From NCBI GenBank assembly GCA_003342815.1, contig PTEX01000003.1:5165898-5229897 (forward strand): DNA of 64,000 nucleotides. Reading direction: 5' to 3'. This document shows positions 1 through 11,479 of this stretch, piece by piece. Source of the stretch: Eudromia elegans. Lineage: Eukaryota > Chordata > Aves > Tinamiformes > Tinamidae. Under the pieces are notes generated by a model, which saw only the letters and a list, made by a program, of their open reading frames with translations, was not told the origin of the DNA and ran no database searches. Numbering within the stretch: the stretch's first letter is position 1; every line of letters begins with the position of its first letter. A program made the translations under genes and the position numbers.

Positions 1-1805
1 AAGGAGAAGCAACCCAGAACAACGAGCACTCTAGGGCCAAAGCAATTTATCTACCATGCAAGAATCCCTCTTTGGCCTTAAAACTAAAATCTAGATCCTG
101 CACAAACTAGCTGAATAGTCACCCTAGAAATATCTGGACTTGAGTCTACTCCTTTTATTTGTTAATAGAGCCCCACAAAAAAGATCACAATCCTCCCCCC
201 CCAACCCAACAACAAAAAACAAAACAACAACAACAACAAAACCCTGCTCATTTCTTGTTAATTGTTTGATACAGGAAAGAAAGAATACTTAACTTTCATA
301 GTATACTAAGCAGTATCTGCATTTTCTTAAGTTGTGTTTTAGGTCATCCTGGAAATTTTTGTGAGTGATTGAAGTCATTTGCAGTGAACGCTGCTTTTCC
401 AAAAGCTTGCACACTGATCAATATACGAGTCAAGGTTTTTGCTCCGAGATGAGACCAGAAGACTCTCCCATTTGCGCATCTTTTGTTTTCACCACAGGCT
501 GCTGCTGCCAATCTGTGCTCAATCTGTGATCCAATTCTGAAGGTTGGAAGTTTATCCCTTCTTATTGCCAGCAACCTATTAACATAGATACAGGCAGCAG
601 GTAAAAGGAAAGGCATAACCAGCAGCACAGCCATGAGCCAGTCCTATTGACTCTATCTCAACCCAGCTTACCAACAAAGTGGGTAATTTATTGCCTCTGA
701 GACCCTTCGAACAGATATAATGTGCAGTTCTATCTACTAAACATTCTTCTTTCATTGAAACAACACAATGGTTACAATTGTCTTGGGTTGTGTTTCAGCA
801 CATGATTCACATGGATGGAAAAGCCAAATAAAAGCACTTGAATTTAAGACTTTTTTCTTGTTAATGCACTAATTACCAGACTTAGTCTATTTTTTTTTTT
901 CATTTCCCCAAGAACCTACTTCCAGAGATAGGAGCAGCTCAGGAAGTAGTTCCAAGCTTTATCTTTTACAAGACAATAATTAAGATTAGCAGTCATAAAT
1001 AACACCTCCTAAGCTGGTTGGGTTAAGATAAAAAAATAAAGTCAACCCATGGGTTCCCTCCACTGCACAGCTAATTCATGTTAGGAAGTTCACAATGCAT
1101 TTTACTTTAAATTATGAACTGCAATGAATAGTTTATTCTTGTGAAATATGCAAAAACAGTAAGTCCATAATGAAGATTTGGTAGGCCAGGATAGCATAAA
1201 ACTGCTAAGAAAGTTTCAAATGAGGTTTCTAAAATTTCAATTTGGTATCACATTTCTGACAAAACAACAAGACTCACTTGCTTGCATGGAATTATGCTAT
1301 ATTTGTTGAATAAATAATTTAATCCCGAACATTAGCAATCCTTTTCCCTGCACAAAGAGGACCTCGAGGGCAGGGAAACCACATTCAACCATTGTGGAAT
1401 GAAAAGCAAAACAAGGGGCAACATCCTGAAGCTAAAGGCTGCAGTTACTTGGCAAATGGGAGCTTTGAAATAAAAATATGAATAATAGAAAAGTAATCTA
1501 ATTAAGCATTTGAGAAGAAAAAAGCATGCGTTCTAAATGTATAGATTAAATTTAAACCATATTTGTTTTTAAAAAAGTAATAAATATCAAACAACTGAAT
1601 GTCTCAATAAAATGCTTGTCTTCTGTACTTAAGCTTCTGAACATGATAGAAGAAAGCACCTACCAAAACTGTGCTTACCGAAGGCTGTCTTACTTGAAGC
1701 ACATCTCAGAAGGACACACAGATGCTTTAATTTCTGGAGATAGATTCTTTGGACTGGCTCCTCTTGCTAACCTGGACAAAATGTGCTCATTGAATGTGCA
1801 GCGAG
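1..1805. other. Non-coding AT-rich sequence, nothing recognised
   Basis: I see no gene here. There is a short C/CAA simple stretch around 194-240 and a T-tract near 890-900. The 96-codon minus-strand frame at 344-634 has no family features I recognise. Confidence 0.6.
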
Positions 1806-1810
1806 TCGGC

Positions 1811-2110
1811 CTGAGCTGCAGCATGGTTGGGAACTGCAGCCTGGCTGGGAGCTGCAGCACGCACCAAGCTGGCTGGGAGCTGCAGCCTGGCTGGGAGCTG
1901 CAGCCTGGCTGGGAGCTGCAGCATGCAGCGAGCTGGCTGGGACCTGCAGCATGGTTGGGAGCTGCAGCCTGGCTGGGAGCTGCAGCCTGGCTGGGAGCTG
2001 CAGCATGCAGCGAGCTGGCTGGGACCTGCAGCATGGTTGGGAGCTGCAGCCTGGCTGGGAGCTGGCTGGGAGCTGCAGCCTGGCTGGATGCTGCAGCGTG
2101 CAGTGAGCTG
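1811..2110. repeat. GC-rich minisatellite, about 18-bp unit
   Basis: This is a tandem array of an approximately 18-bp unit (GAGCTGCAGCCTGGCTGG) with variants carrying GCATG or GACCTGCAG. A higher-order period of 82 bp is visible: the segment beginning GCATGCAGCGAGCTGG occurs at 1921 and again at 2003. Every unit contains a PstI-type CTGCAG palindrome. The array stays open in several frames on both strands, which explains the overlapping proline-, alanine- and tryptophan-rich frames that are not genes. Copy number is likely to vary between individuals. Confidence 0.95.
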
Positions 2111-2119
2111 CCCTGAGTT

Positions 2120-2940
2120 ACAGCATGCCACCATGCACACCGGATGAACTCTGCTTCTCTTGCTGTCCATTGCACCTGCTTAGGCCCAAGCTTCTTCAAA
2201 TGAAGAAGGGCACTTTGGTCAGATTTTGCAACTCCATAAATTTTTTAACACATTACCAAGGAACAAAAAAAGAGTTGTAGAAGTTTCTTATTTGGGATCA
2301 CTTCTGTTCCCTTGGCAGACTCCCCACGTGTTGTGCTAGTACGATCTTTGGACTGCTATGCAGCAACCCCGACAGCAGCGCTCAGCACACGATGTGCTAC
2401 CTGCCCCGATGCAGATCGGATTGTGCATCTTTAGCAGCAGTTACGAAAGCAGATGGATTTTGGCATGCAGGACACTACACATGAGTAGGTCTAGGAAAAC
2501 CTGAATTATCTATCCACGCCTGGTAATCGCATTACAAGAACATTGCCCAGAAGAGGAATCTAAACAGTGTGTAGAGGGCATTTACTGGAAATGGTCCCTA
2601 TGGATTCTTTCTAGAACGCTGCCCTTATGGAGTTCTACGCACAGAAGGCAAATTCAGACCGTGAAAACTACTACAGTAACAGCTGGTACTTTTCATTGTA
2701 GCTTTTGACAGTGTTTTATACCCCATACGATTTTGAGCACAATGGAACAGAATTAGAAGAAAGGCTCTGCTTGAAGGCATAGTCCAAGAGAAGACCTTGA
2801 CTCCCATCATATCCGCTGTCACCCCCTGCCATCACTACTGTTAGAGTAGTTCACACATGTTTCTACAAATTTTAGAGCAGGTTGTTTTAAGGGTGAATCC
2901 AGAAGCTTGTGTGGACCATTAAACTTTGGCCATTCTTCTG
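2120..2940. other. Intergenic, no gene recognised
   Basis: This is mixed-composition sequence between the minisatellite and the CR1 tail. One stretch near 2600-2815 gives a vaguely reverse-transcriptase-like plus-strand translation (AFDSV) but is full of stops and has no other motif, so I assign no identity. Confidence 0.5.
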
Positions 2941-2944
2941 GACT

Positions 2945-3236
2945 GAGCCATAGATGTGCAGCCATAAAACCCTTGAGAGAAAATGGCCACAAATGGAGGT
3001 ACCAAAAGTTCCACAGGATCTTAAGAAAGAATTTCTTAACAGTGAGGGTGACAGGGCCCTGGAACAGGCTGCCCAGAGGGTCTGTGGAGTCTCCTTCTCT
3101 GGAGATCTTCAAAACCCGCCTGGACACCACCCTGTGCCACATGCTCTAGGAGACCCTGCGTGTGCAAGGAGGTTGGACTAGATGAGCTCTAGAGGTCCCT
3201 TCCAACCTTAAGTATTCTATGATTCTATGAAAAGCA
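2945..3236 (+). mobile_element. CR1 LINE 3' fragment
   Basis: This is the 3' end of a chicken-repeat-1 retrotransposon, truncated at its 5' side. It shows the hallmark order: GGGTGACAGGGCCCTGGAAC, then GGAGATCTTCAAAACCC, then GGTTGGACTAGATGA, then GGTCCCTTCCAACCTTAAG, and the terminal ATTCTATGATTCTATGA repeat. The 5' limit is approximate. It carries no reverse transcriptase. Confidence 0.95.
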
Positions 3237-3239
3237 TCC

Positions 3240-3790
3240 ACAACCACCTCACCTTCCATTTTTGTAAGGAAACAGGTCAGGCAGACACCATGAACTGAAA
3301 GAACCTGTCCTCTTCTTGCAGCACATGAAGTGCTCTTCGCTATCATTTGGGTTTGCACACAAATATTTGTGACTGTTTGGGAAGTTTGTTTTCTTTTGTA
3401 AAGGGTATAGTCCAAAGCCTTGGCCATGTGTGGCTGGGAGCTTGCTCAGTTCTCCCTGTCCCTGCCAGCGCTGCCCTTGGAGGCTCTCAGGGAGCAAGGG
3501 AAGCAGCCCCTGCCCAGCAGCACTGACAGGGCAAGATGTGAGGTCTGTGGCCAGGGGGCAGCAGCAACACACACCGCACCCAGGGAGTCGCAACTCCCTC
3601 TGCTCAATGAGCAGCTTTAAAGCCCAGTTCTCAGCATTTCCACTCATGCTTGTCTGCTGTGTTGGGCCATCTGGTCTATTGACAGTGAGGAACTAAACAG
3701 AATATATTCTTGAAATAATACAAGTAGATCATAAATCTCACCATAATAGAATACTGATTACACTATCAAGTACATGATTTCTGCATAATT
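3240..3790. other. Intergenic between CR1 and PDP1 3' end
   Basis: The GC-richer part at 3420-3620 is open in several frames but shows no splice structure or protein family. No repeat was recognised. Confidence 0.5.
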
Positions 3791-3796
3791 AATCAT

Positions 3797-6043
3797 TTTA
3801 TTGGAATCTATTAAAACATGTTTGTTCAGATCACCTGTTCAGCAGGCAGTTAGGTTGCTTCTGTTCACTGCATATATACTGAGCAAGTCTCCAAGCAATA
3901 CATAAATACTATATTGTTTGACCTCATACGTATGCTTTACTACAAAAAAGCAGCTTTTCCTCAGTAAAAGTTGTATACATGGAACCAATGCTCAATTCAT
4001 CTAGCTATGACTTGTACCAAATCCATATCAAGAATCATAGGTTAAATATGTCAATACATGTAATAGAGCTTTAACAGTAGAAAAGAAAGTATGAAAGTTA
4101 AATGCTGCAACAGTTTAGATACACTGCATTCAAATGATAAAATAAGAGAACAAATATTGATCTACCTAATGCCAGTCATCAAAACACAACATACAGGAGC
4201 AATGTCAATAGTCAGTACTTGTCTAAACATTTTAGAGCTTCTCTTTTCCCTTCAGATAAAGATGAATTGTCCACAAAGGTGAACTTGGATATTTTTAACT
4301 TCCCAACAAAGCTGATCCTGAATTCAAGACTGGTGAAGATACATATCTGTTAAAGCTGCATGCTGTACTCACAGCACCTGCAAGTACGACAGGCCAATAT
4401 TTACTAGACACATTTTCAAATTAAGTGTATCCTATGCAGTAGTAGTCTTAATTGGCAATATTTTTATTTATTAGAAAATGTCACATTACTCAATTGAAAG
4501 TAGGAAGCTACATTTTCCTCATGTTGATTTAATTATAAGAGTCAGAGAAGATTTTAATTAAAACATCTTGGTAAAATTAAATCTGCTGACTGACACTTAT
4601 TCCAGAGTTTCTATAGCAGACCCTGGAGTCAAGTTACAGGTGTTCTCAATCATTGAGGACTGACATTTCACCCAACATTAAGTTTTTAACTTCAGGGCAG
4701 GTTAGAAAACCTGTGTGCAATGCAACATATCTAGAACAGATATAATGAAGGCCATTAAATCAGCTGTCAGTCCCTACTCCTTGCAGTTCTGAGTTGTAAA
4801 ATCCAGGCACAAAAATTCCAGTCCAGGACAGTACATTTAAGCTTACATTCAACCATTACAATCAGAGATCCACTTAAGAGACTGTTCTGTGACAACATTC
4901 TGCACTGTAAGAACATGCATATACCAGCTGCCTGGAAATACATGGCTGCTAATGAAGTTGCCACAAAGTCATTAAACATACACAGGCATGCTAGTTAGCT
5001 GCCCAGCTATTTACAAGCTTTCTGCAGTTTGTAAATGGTAGCTTTTAACCTGACATACTTAAAAATGAGCTCAAGGGCAAGACATCCAGTACATGACCAC
5101 CTGAAACAGCTCAAGTGAAAATGCGTACAAGCTACAAAGAGTTAAGCAATGAGGGAAATCACATATAGATGACCTGATAAAACCCATTATCAGGTAAGTA
5201 AGAACCAGAATTGGAGTCCATGAAGGACAGGAGCTTTACAAAAGCCAATAGTTTTGGCAACATTGACTGTTTTGAAAAGCCTAAGAGTTTTTTTCATATT
5301 GCAAACTGAAGTCCTTCACAAATGGAGTTATCCAGGATCTTATTGAATGCTGCAATGGATTATTGCCTGATAAGTTGTGCCGAAACCCACAAGCAGAGAA
5401 ACTTAATGCACAAGAAGTTTAAAAGTTACTGTGCATAAATATGATTAAACTATAATAATCTCAGGTATTGAATATGGCTTAGACCTGCATTGAAAGTCAC
5501 TTAGATCTTTAAGTGAATGACATTGTTACATTAGTGACTCAATGACTTAGTCACCTTCCTCTGTTTAGAGGAAAAGGTAGACAGAAAATATTCACAAGCA
5601 ACTGCATCTATTTTGCGAGAATTAGCCCTATAAGAATAAAACAATATTCCTTATTACTAGTCTTATCTTTAGGAGAGTGCATGGATATTTACAAATATTG
5701 AGAAACAGGCTTTTTCTCCTGAATAGCTGAAAAGTTTGATAGTTAATTGTGTCCTTCTCCCCTCTCACCATCCCTTATCTAGTCCTGTCAAATTCAAACT
5801 GTGGTGTAGCAGCATTCATGAAATCAATAGTGCAACATTATTACAGAAGCCTCCCTCCAAGCTGTATCACCCTCTTCAAGTTTATATTGGGTCAGTAACA
5901 CCTCCCATATGTTTAGAGTTGTGGGGAAAGGCAGTAACAATAGATATGTTTAATGTAACAAGCAACCAATTTGTTTTGTTTCTAATCTGCTGCTCATACT
6001 GGCCATTGTGACAACTTTGGTAACTAGTTCAGCATATTGAACT
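3797..6043 (-). other. PDP1: Probable PDP1 3' untranslated region
   Basis: AT-rich, non-coding sequence follows the PDP1 stop codon on the minus strand. AATAAA signals on that strand (TTTATT on the plus strand) occur near 4463-4472 and at 3797-3802. Ending at the latter gives a 3'UTR of about 2.2 kb, a believable length since mammalian PDP1 also has a long 3'UTR. The true end cannot be fixed from sequence alone. Confidence 0.5.
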
Positions 6044-9000
6044 TCACAGTTGCTCACTTTGACATGCGCCTACAACATGCGAGTTGAACTGCACCACAAT
6101 AATTGTAATGTCATCTCTGTACATTCGAGCCAGTTCTTCTGGAAGACTCAGCATCTTGGAGAGTCGCTCATGATCCACAGTGCCAAACTCATTATTACCC
6201 ACAGCATGGCGGATCAGGTGAGTTGCTGCATTCTGGTCTTCAAACACCGAAGAAATCCTTGCTCTTCTCTCTGTTAGGAGACCATGCATCTGCCCCAGAG
6301 TTACCTTGTAGCCACCAACAGCTATGGGCTGCTGATGGTGAACACCAGTGAGGTACTCCCCTACAATTCTAGCCACGTCTTGCCTGTGCATTGTCTCCCA
6401 CAGTCCATCCGTGGCCAAAACCAAGAACTTATCCTGTGGCCTTAATTTGTGATGTATGACTTCTGGCTCAGCTGTGAGGTATGGAGGAGTGTGATAGTTT
6501 GGAGGAATAAACTTTGTGTATTCATTGTCATTCAGCTGATCCGGGCCTGATTCTACTACTCTTTTCTGTAGCTCAATGCTCCACTTGAACTTCACATCAC
6601 CAAAAGCTCTAAAAGGCATCAAGAGGCCTAATAGGCGGTCTTGTTTCACAAGACTTTTCTCTTCAGACTTTGGGTGCTCCATTTTTACACGTTCCACTTC
6701 ATGTTCATTTTGTGCATTGTGATCGTAGGACAGATTAACTGCAGACCAAGATCCATCCTCCTCCTGAACCCCAAGCATTGCCCTACTGTCACCTGTGTTG
6801 GCAACATGCAAGTCAACACCATCCACATGGGCCACGCAGGCAGTTGCACCAGAAAAAGCTACTCTAAGTACTAGGTAGTTGAGAAAAGAATTTGGATCTC
6901 CTACCTGAGCTTCTAAAGAGATATCATTATCAAGCCTTTTAAAAGCATTAATTAAAGCTTCTTTCACATCAGTAGTCTCTCCACTATTGAGATCAATGAG
7001 CTCCTGCCAGTAAGTTCTCAGACTATTGAAGTAAAGCTTGGAAGCTTCTTTGCTAAAATAATCATTAGGGTGTTTGTGCCACTGTAATATGGGCAGCAGA
7101 GCTCTACCACTTTCCACAGCATTTTCTATTTCAAGTAAAGTCTCATGAGGTAACAGAGAGACAGCGATGTAGTAAAACAGTCTTTCACTGACAGCCTGAG
7201 CACAAGCACAGCCTGCATGGCCATCGAACACACCCAGGAGCATCCCTCTTGTCTGCAAGCAAGTGGCAGCACTTCTCCTGTCTTCTATTGGGGCATTGGC
7301 AGGGAGCTGATTGCTATCGAAGCCAAGCACAGAACTTATGTTTTTACCATCAAATTCTGGGACTTTAAAACTGTATTCGTTTGCTTTCAGAATGCTGTTG
7401 ACTTGCGGAGGAGTGAGGTAGAACCTCTGCGGGGTGGAAGCATAGTCCCTCGTGTGAATAAAGCGGTTAAAGTTCTCCTTGGGCCTACAGAGCGCTGCAA
7501 ACTTCCTCTGCGGCGCACACTTGAAGTGCCCATGGGTGAAGTGGGCTGACACACAGCACAGATGCTTGTGGTGGCAGTAGCACACAGCACTGCAGAGCCT
7601 GCCGATCTCACAGCTACGGATCAACGGAAACAGATGGGCTGGAGCTGGCATGGCATCCGACAGCAGCGGGAGCCGGGAGCTCCGGACTGGAATCGCTGGA
7701 AGACAAAAGAACAACTGGGCTTAGGGCAACTGCTAACAGATTTTTCTCCAAAAGCCAGTGTTAGAACATTTACAGCATCTGAATGAAGCTTATAGGGAAT
7801 ACAGAGATTTAGCACATTTTGGAAAAGACACAACTTCTAAGGTTTTTTTATAAGAAATATGCCTAAAACTGTCATAACTGGTTCAGCTCTCATACCCACT
7901 CACAGAGGTGGGCTGTAAAAATCATCCAGACACACAATGCAGCTTCACATAGAAGTTACAGACAATAGTTAGTGGGTGCCATCCTGCAACTGCAGCATCC
8001 CATGGAATTGCTATGACAACTTTGCTTTCATGACAGAGCTAGATTAGAAAGCAGAGAAAGAAAAGTCAGCCCTATAATGCTGAACAGGAGACAAAGCACC
8101 TGACTGCAAAATTCAAAAAGCCACTCTGAAGTGATAAACAACTCTGTTCAAGATGATATTTTAAGTGAAAAAGGCACGGACTCTCTCACTGATATTCTTT
8201 AAAAAAGATAATATGACAGTAGCAGGTTATTTCTTATCTCTCCCATTTTTATGGGAGGCTTCATAACACTTGCAGGACATCATGGTATGCAGTCTGCCAG
8301 CTGTGGCTATTTTGTATGGAGCCTTTTTTAGCTTCTTAGTTAAAAGATACAAATATAGAAAACTTGTGTTTCCTTCCACTACCACAGCAGAGCCACACAG
8401 AATAGTCTAATGCTAGAAAAGTCTTTAGACTATTTTGCTACAGCTTAAAAAAAATACTCTTCTGGAAAAGCAACTATTTGACAGTCTCCCTTCTCCCCAT
8501 TTATATATATATGCACAATCACTAAAATATTGTGATCTCCTGTTCAACAAACCACTTATGCTGCATCTTCAAAAAGCACTACCAAAGTAATTCCACTAAT
8601 TAATTCAAAATTTTGACTTTTGTCTTTTTGTTTAGCAAGCATAGCTTTAAGGAGAATTCAGTTTTACCTCCTCTACTCTTTAGGACCACAATGCAGCATA
8701 ACACTTTTACTAGAAGGGACTATAACAGCAAGTTATCTTACAACACTCAGTGTAGCACTATTCTTAAACCAATCCCTATCAACATCCTTCTATCTCAGAT
8801 TTAACTGTGCTTTGAGACACAGAGTACTGTTGTGCTGGGAAAGGTGCCTGAACATTCGCTTAACTTTAGCCAATCATACCTATCATTGCATCCTGAAGAG
8901 ACTGAGCATCTATAAAACAGGCTCTAAGCCCCAATCTAAAGGAGCAAGTGCTTCAGGACAACCCGTGTCAGGGGGCTCTCCAGACTCTGCCAGACTTTTG

Positions 9001-10271
9001 GTTTATTAGCAGAGGTAGCTAGAAATATATGAAGTTTTATCCCTTTTTGCTTTACATTGTTAAAACAGTGATGTTATCTCCAAGGTCACTTGTTCTTGAA
9101 GTAAATGGAATTTGCTCTTCTTGCAAAATATGTCAGTGCTAAAGGCAAAGTAAAATTCCCACTTATACTATTTCATTGCATTTGCTAGAGTAACATGTTC
9201 ACTTCCCACAGAGAAGTGCTTGCCATCCTTGATACACTTGTCCACTCGCTCTGCCAGAGTTCCTAGGAACAGTCACAAATACTGACCAGCCAGTTTTCTG
9301 CTGATGGGGTATTAGGAAGAGCTTTGGCTGGAGTCCTGCAGACCACAGCCAGCTCCCCAGACACTCAGCAACAGTATCTACTGGCTTGATCTTACAGGTA
9401 CATGTTACATTAGCCATTTACTTCCCAGAAGCTTCATTTCCGCAGCTCAGGCTCACAGATACCACAGAAGTGAACTGAAACTCCAAATACAGGTTTCAGA
9501 AATATTTTCAGACTTGTAACTACAAGGGAGCTGTTCTGATGACAGTTATGTAAACCTCTTCAGGCAATACTCACAAGCATCTTTCTTGATTACAGAAAAA
9601 AAACCTGTTAACATTTTACAGATGTGCCCGGTCTGCAAAGTCAGCTGGGATTTTACACTTCCCTCCCACAAGAGTCCAGATGAACTAAGTTCTCAACAGC
9701 GGATCACACGCTCAACGCTGACCCATCCATACCCCATGCCACAACAGCAGGCCTGCGGCTGTTGATCCATGATAAGGCAAAACGAGCATCCTGCTGTTAG
9801 CTGCCCTGCAAAGCTACTAGAGGTCACTTACTAGTTTTAAATCATTAGGTTTTTTAATCACATTAAGCCTAATAGGATGCAAACAAGCTTTCCTGGCCCT
9901 GTATCATTTACAGGGGGTCCACACATCAGCCAGAGAGAGGCATGAGTAGTTTAAGGTTTCACTTCACTGCAACTGATCGGGAGATGGGAGAGAAGGAAGA
10001 ACAAGCAGGAGGTTTCACAACCCGGCCGGGATTTGCCAAGCGCTGCGGACTGGTCCGGGAATCCCCTTCCCGGGGGGCTCTGGCCCAAGGCACCAACAGT
10101 ACCGGCGCTTCCGGGCCACAAGCCAGACCCCACAAACGGAGCCACCGAGCCCCCCGTGGCGCAGCACGAGGCGCCCGCGGGGACAGCACGGGGCGGCGGG
10201 CGCGGGGCGCTGCCCGGCCGGGCCCGAGCGCGGTACGTACCGATGCGCCGCGGCCCGGGGCACACGCACAT
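6044..10271 (-). CDS. PDP1: Pyruvate dehydrogenase phosphatase catalytic subunit 1, two coding exons
   Basis: The coding sequence joins 10241-10271 (10 codons plus one base) to 7695-6044, giving 560 residues; starting at the internal ATG at 7651 gives 535 residues. The product is a Mg2+-dependent PP2C-family phosphatase of the mitochondrial matrix that dephosphorylates and so activates the pyruvate dehydrogenase complex. In short-form numbering, a presequence of about 70 residues ends before ASTPQRF, matching the known mature start of mammalian PDP1. Visible PP2C motifs are DGHAG (D143, G144), NTGDSR (D288), FRAFGD, ATDGLWE (D415) and RDDIT (D513, D514), so all expected metal-binding aspartates are present. 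The splice is clean: donor gtacgt at 10240, acceptor ending cttccag at 7696. Apart from the transit peptide, most of the sequence matches the mammalian protein as I know it. The ATG-initiated frame that opens at 7714 starts inside the intron and is not the real start. Confidence 0.97.
7696..10240 (-). other. PDP1: PDP1 intron
   Basis: This 2.5-kb intron lies between the small upstream exon and the large coding exon. It runs from gtacgt at 10240 to an acceptor with a pyrimidine tract and cttccag at 7696. It is AT-rich until about 9.9 kb and then enters the CpG island. I found no further coding exon or recognisable repeat; the short open frames within it resemble no known protein. Confidence 0.85.
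10241..10271 (-). CDS. PDP1: PDP1 upstream coding exon with alternative N-terminus
   Basis: This short coding segment encodes MCVCPGPRRI and ends in one base that completes an Ala codon with the next exon. It ends at a good donor, CG|gtacgt. The start has A at -3 (ggagaATG). A human PDP1 isoform begins almost identically (MCVCPGPRRIG, then IPVRSS), and here the join gives RRI-A-IPVRSS, which supports both start and splice. A cag precedes the ATG by a few bases (about 10276) and could be an acceptor, so this may be a separate exon or the end of a longer first exon reaching to about 10600. Confidence 0.85.
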
Positions 10272-10697
10272 TCTCCTGCCGCAGCAGGGAGGAGCCGCCA
10301 CCGTCCAGCAAGCGGAAGCGCGGGGGAAGCAAAGCGGAGAGGTCGTTAGAGAAGGCGCCGCGCCCCGGGGACACACACGCGCCCGCCCCGCCGCCCAAAC
10401 CGCTACCCCCGCGGGCACGACATGGCCGCGCCGCCCCGCACAGCCCGCCCGCGCAACGCCGCGCGCACAGACCTGGCCGCCTTCCAGGCCGGCTCAGCCC
10501 GGGCCCCACCGGGGAGCGGCCGGAGGAGGGAGGAGCGGAGCGGGCACGCGCAGCGCCGCTCGCCCCGTCCCGCGCGACCACCCTCCGCACCGCAACACCC
10601 AACCCACTGCCGCCGCCACGGCCGCGCGCCGCTTATAAAGGCCCCGCTGCCGGCCCGCGCCGCCCATTGGCTGCCGCGGGGGGCCGGTGGGCACGTG

Positions 10698-10886
10698 NNN
10701 NNNNNNNNNNNNNNNNNNNNNNNNNNNNNNNNNNNNNNNNNNNNNNNNNNNNNNNNNNNNNNNNNNNNNNNNNNNNNNNNNNNNNNNNNNNNNNNNNNNN
10801 NNNNNNNNNNNNNNNNNNNNNNNNNNNNNNNNNNNNNNNNNNNNNNNNNNNNNNNNNNNNNNNNNNNNNNNNNNNNNNNNNNNNNN
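10698..10886. other. Assembly gap (189 N)
   Basis: A run of 189 undetermined bases interrupts the PDP1 CpG island immediately upstream of an E-box. Missing sequence in GC-rich promoters is common in bird assemblies. Any open frame running through it is meaningless. Confidence 1.
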
Positions 10887-11479
10887 GGGCTAACGGGCGG
10901 GGTCTGCGGGGTCCGACCCCGTGGGACACACGTGCAGCCACGCACGGACCCGCCGAGCCGGCGCCGCGCTGGGGTGTCCGTGTGTCCCCGCTGCCCCGGG
11001 GCGCCCGGAGGCCGCGGAGGAGCCGCCGCCCTGGACGGCGACCTCGCGGGACCCCCTTTCTGCAGGGCCTGGGCGGGGAACGGGCCCTGCTGCTGCCGCC
11101 CCCTCTGCCCTGTCCGGTCTGCAGGGCTGCGCTCGCCCCCGCGCGCTGCAGCCTCCTCCTCCCTCCTGGGAATGTTGGAATAATTACAATAAACCGTCCA
11201 TAAGTTCCACAAAGTTGTAATCCCCTGGGCCGCCTCTGTCTCCGGTTATAGCTGCACATGATCCCGTGCCTTTCTATTCTGAGGGTGGCCGGGATGCCCC
11301 TTTGTGGGGCCGCGTGGGAGCGGGCGACGTGCGGCGCGGCCGGTGCCCTTCCTCCGCCAGCCTCCGCTTTGACCTACCTGCGTCTGCATCCCGCCCTCCT
11401 ACCGTGTTAGCCGCCGAAAGCGGCCGAGGAAAGAAAACCTGGTGCTGCTGGTTCCCAGAAAACCCGAGAGCTCTGCTTG

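Noticed and set aside
1616..2199. Several overlapping open frames on both strands, rich in W/G/A/S or P/Q/A
   Set aside because: They are translations of the 18-bp minisatellite; a repeat whose length is a multiple of three with no stop codons stays open in many frames.
2600..2815. Weak reverse-transcriptase-like reading (AFDSV) on plus
   Set aside because: It is a single short match among many stops, with no second motif, and is not contiguous with the CR1 tail.
3146..3427. Minus-strand frame overlapping the CR1 tail, with similar ones at 63354-63611 and 63615-63830
   Set aside because: These are frames through or beside CR1 3' ends, which are non-coding; the shared TRRVS ending comes from the repeat.
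7652..7714. N-terminal extension of the PDP1 frame starting at an ATG at 7714
   Set aside because: The first codons lie upstream of the splice acceptor at 7696-7697, so they are intronic; the real upstream residues come from 10241-10271.
7696..10700. Possible miR-378-like hairpin near the PDP1 promoter, as lies near the human gene
   Set aside because: I looked for the ACTGGACTTGG core on both strands and saw none; part of the region is also hidden by the N gap.
10015..11259. Long GC-rich open frames across the PDP1 island
   Set aside because: They cross the N gap or exist in several phases at once, as expected from composition. Only the ten codons spliced into PDP1 are supported.
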